Assembly: GCA_002683655.1 (NCBI GenBank)
Contig: NYTS01000048.1
Location: 2,385-42,343, forward strand
Direction of reading: 5' to 3'
DNA from: Deltaproteobacteria bacterium
GTDB lineage: Bacteria; SAR324; NAC60-12
Length of the DNA stretch: 39,959 nucleotides
Below are positions 37,632 through 39,959 of this stretch, in pieces. The translations under genes and the position numbers were made by a program. Below the pieces are notes generated by a model. The model did no database searches. It saw nothing but the letters and a program-made list of their open reading frames with translations, and was not told the DNA's origin. Every line of letters starts with the position of its first letter. The stretch's first letter is position 1.

Positions 37632-38054
37632 ATGCTACTGGAACACAAGCACTTGATCGTCCGTGCCGAAATTCACCATCCCCCCTGCAACCCAAGCGCA
37701 ATGGACGACTGGATGCGCCAACTGGTTCAAGACATCCGTATGAAAGTGCTGATGGGGCCCTTCTCAGTCTACTCGGACATGCCTGGCAACCAAGGCCTGA
37801 CCAGTGTCACCATCATCGAAACCTCGCACATCGCTGTTCACGTTTGGGATGAAGTCTCCCCTGCCCTGATGCAGATGGATGTTTATTCCTGCGCTGAGTT
37901 TGATCCCCAACTGATTTTTGATCGTCTCCAGAGCGACTTTGGCCTCGCCAAGCTGGAGTGGAAATTTATCGACCGCGAGCACGGACTGGATGAGATCCCT
38001 CTCAGCCGACCCATGCCTTTCCCGATGCCCGGTCTGCTCGAAGCAGTTGCCTGA
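37632..38054 (+). CDS. Divergent SpeD-like pyruvoyl-dependent decarboxylase
   Basis: IIETSHIAVHVWDEVSPALMQMDVYSC retains the Ser-His...His...Cys core of AdoMetDC; strong RBS aaggagtttcc. Confidence 0.75.
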   Translation: MLLEHKHLIVRAEIHHPPCNPSAMDDWMRQLVQDIRMKVLMGPFSVYSDMPGNQGLTSVTIIETSHIAVHVWDEVSPALMQMDVYSCAEFDPQLIFDRLQSDFGLAKLEWKFIDREHGLDEIPLSRPMPFPMPGLLEAVA

Positions 38055-38082
38055 ACGGTTCACACTCAATAAGGAGTTTCTG

Positions 38083-38538
38083 ATGGAACAAAATCTTTCT
38101 ACCCTCAACAACTGGCCGGCCTACCATAACCCGGATGACGAGCAGGATGCTCAGGACCACTTCATTGTCCGTGACGGCGTCTCCTGCGCAGGCGCTCACC
38201 TGATTGTCGATGTCTGGGGCGCAGATCAGCTGGACGATCTGGAACTGATGGAACACGCGATACGAGAGGCAGTCGAGGCTGCCAAGGCCACCCTACTCCA
38301 CATTCACCTGCACCACTTCACTCCCAACGGTGGCATTTCCGGAGTGGCTGTGCTGGCTGAATCACACATCAACGTGCATACCTGGCCGGAGCGTCAATTT
38401 GCGGCTTTCGACATCTTCATGTGCGGTGATGCCAAACCAGAGCTGGCGGTCGAGGTGCTACGAACTCATTTTCAGCCCGGTCAATTCCAGGTGCAGGAGC
38501 TGTTGCGGGGACATACAGGGAGCTATGGAGACATTTAG
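38083..38538 (+). CDS. speD: S-adenosylmethionine decarboxylase proenzyme
   Basis: LAESHINVHTWPERQFAAFDIFMCGDAKPE canonical motif; start trimmed to ATG 38083 with RBS aaggagtttc. Confidence 0.93.
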   Translation: MEQNLSTLNNWPAYHNPDDEQDAQDHFIVRDGVSCAGAHLIVDVWGADQLDDLELMEHAIREAVEAAKATLLHIHLHHFTPNGGISGVAVLAESHINVHTWPERQFAAFDIFMCGDAKPELAVEVLRTHFQPGQFQVQELLRGHTGSYGDI

Positions 38539-39382
38539 CGAGAAGCTCTACAAGGGCTACAGCCAACACCTAGAGATCACCGAGGTGCTCTTTGAACAAC
38601 GCACAGAGCACCAGCATCTGATCATCTTTCAAAACCCCTGCTTCGGTCGAGTGATGGCTCTGGACGGTGTGGTCCAGACAACTGAGGCTGACGAATTCAT
38701 CTATCACGAGATGATGGCCCATGTGCCACTGTTGGCGCACGGTCAAGCCACGGAGGTGCTGATCATCGGAGGGGGGGATGGTGGCATGTTGCGAGAAGTG
38801 GTGCGACATCCGAACGTCAAGCGAGTAGTGCAGGTAGAAATCGACCAGGCCGTGATCGAGATGTCGGAGCGTTTCCTGCCACAGCATTCCCAGGGGGCCT
38901 TTCAGGATCCACGGGTAGAGATCGTGATTGCCGATGGCCTGCAGTTTGTCCAGGAGACCTCACTTCGTTTTGACGTGATCATCTCTGATTCCACCGATCC
39001 CGTGGGCCCAGGAGAAGCCTTGTTCACCAAGGGCTTCTATGCCAACTGCCATCGCTGCCTCAAGCCGGGAGGAATCCTGGCAACCCAGAACGGCGTCTGC
39101 TACATGCAGCTCCAGGAGGTGCGTGACACCTACCAGCGCCTGCGGCCCATCTTTGCTGATGCCACCTTCTATGGCGCAGCGGTACCGACCTATGTTGGGG
39201 GCATCATGACCTTTGCCTGGGGCAGTAACAACCCGGCATATCGTCAAGTGTCCCTGACCACGTTGGCAGAGCGCTTCCAAGCTGCAAAGCTGCAGACTCG
39301 CTACTACAATCCCGCGATTCACCAGGGAGCTTTCGCCCTGCCCCAGTACATCGTGCAGGCGCTGCAGGAGGTGGTCTCCTAG
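38525..39382 (+). CDS. speE: Spermidine synthase (polyamine aminopropyltransferase)
   Basis: METFSEKLYKGYSQHLEITEVLFEQRTEHQHLIIFQNPCFGRVMALDGVVQTTEADEFIYHEMM...VLIIGGGDGGMLREV; ATG 38525 overlaps the speD end by 14 nt. Confidence 0.96.
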   Translation: METFSEKLYKGYSQHLEITEVLFEQRTEHQHLIIFQNPCFGRVMALDGVVQTTEADEFIYHEMMAHVPLLAHGQATEVLIIGGGDGGMLREVVRHPNVKRVVQVEIDQAVIEMSERFLPQHSQGAFQDPRVEIVIADGLQFVQETSLRFDVIISDSTDPVGPGEALFTKGFYANCHRCLKPGGILATQNGVCYMQLQEVRDTYQRLRPIFADATFYGAAVPTYVGGIMTFAWGSNNPAYRQVSLTTLAERFQAAKLQTRYYNPAIHQGAFALPQYIVQALQEVVS

Positions 39383-39575
39383 CCAAGATTGCTACAAAAG
39401 TCATGGTTCTCTGCTGGGAACACCGAGGCCCAAAAGGGTGTGGGTGACTTGCACAACACCACTCGAGCCCAAGCTCACTCTAGCGCTGACCAAGAAACAA
39501 GGACGGTTCCCTTCTTGAGCTGGGCGATTTCAGTGGCACAAATCCACAAAGCTGCTAGTTTAAAAGACCTGTTGT

Positions 39576-39946
39576 GGGGGTGTCCCGGTATTCGACTGGG
39601 TGTGGAACTCACTGAGAGCAAGCCGTGGGTGATGAACGTCCACGTAAATACGGTCATCAAAATTATAGCTGCAAACAACAGCGACTACGCTCCGGCTCAC
39701 GCAGCAATAGCTGCCTGAGTAGGCGTCTCGTGGAGGTAGGCCCGAGGGCCTCCGTTGAGGTGTAACCCTTTACTTGGGCTGGTCTGGCTGGGCTTCTGAC
39801 AGTCAGATGAGATCAACTGGAAGTGTACAGACGTGAGGCGGTCGATTGCCGACACCGACTGTGAAAACGAAAAGTTTCGACTAAGCTTGTAGCGCTTCGT
39901 GGGAAAGCATTTCAGGACGCGAGTTCGACTCTCGCCACCTCCACCA
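39576..39946 (+). ncRNA. ssrA: Transfer-messenger RNA (one-piece tmRNA)
   Basis: 5' GGGGGTGTCCCGGTATTCGACTGGG pairs with 3' CACCTCC-ACCA (7 bp, one G-U); TTCGACTCTCG T-arm; tag reading frame GCA AAC AAC AGC GAC TAC GCT CCG GCT CAC GCA GCA ATA GCT GCC TGA at 39671-39718. Confidence 0.97.
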
Positions 39947-39959
39947 TTTCACAACTTTA

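Noticed and set aside
39389-39718. 109-aa plus-strand ORF near the right end
   Set aside because: Its 3' part is the tmRNA tag reading frame; the rest is the ssrA 5' region, so it is not a protein gene.

Overview
The window is mostly a bacterial housekeeping chromosome segment carrying one AT-rich surface-glycan island. Features in order: (1) rpmH-rnpA-yidD-yidC followed by a BatA/VWA-like membrane protein, an orphan 799-aa coiled-coil protein on the minus strand, and dxs. (2) An AT-rich glycan island (about 8.8-15.65 kb) with a flippase, FkbM methyltransferase, three glycosyltransferases and a Zn-ribbon methyltransferase. (3) A coiled-coil protein, a TPR lipoprotein/secreted-type protein, an ArgA-type N-acetylglutamate synthase and a two-domain glycosyltransferase. 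(4) lepB, SEC-C-map, hflK, ksgA, yhbY and metG. (5) A truncated complex I cluster nuoABCDHI that runs directly into a tandem ThyX-like protein. (6) Several hypothetical membrane proteins, an Era/dynamin-like GTPase and a CDGSH Fe-S protein. (7) A polyamine cluster (RHH-like protein, SpeD-like, SpeD, SpeE). (8) A complete tmRNA gene at the right edge. The content suggests a marine Gram-negative lineage (deltaproteobacterial or SAR324-like is a guess, not established). The most interesting signals are: the tandem SpeD paralogs with SpeE, preceded by two abutting hairpins; the tandem ThyX protein whose two halves keep complementary halves of the ThyX motif; the nuo operon lacking EFG and JKLMN here; and the uncharacterised coiled-coil protein. 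I found no CRISPR array, transposase or phage module.
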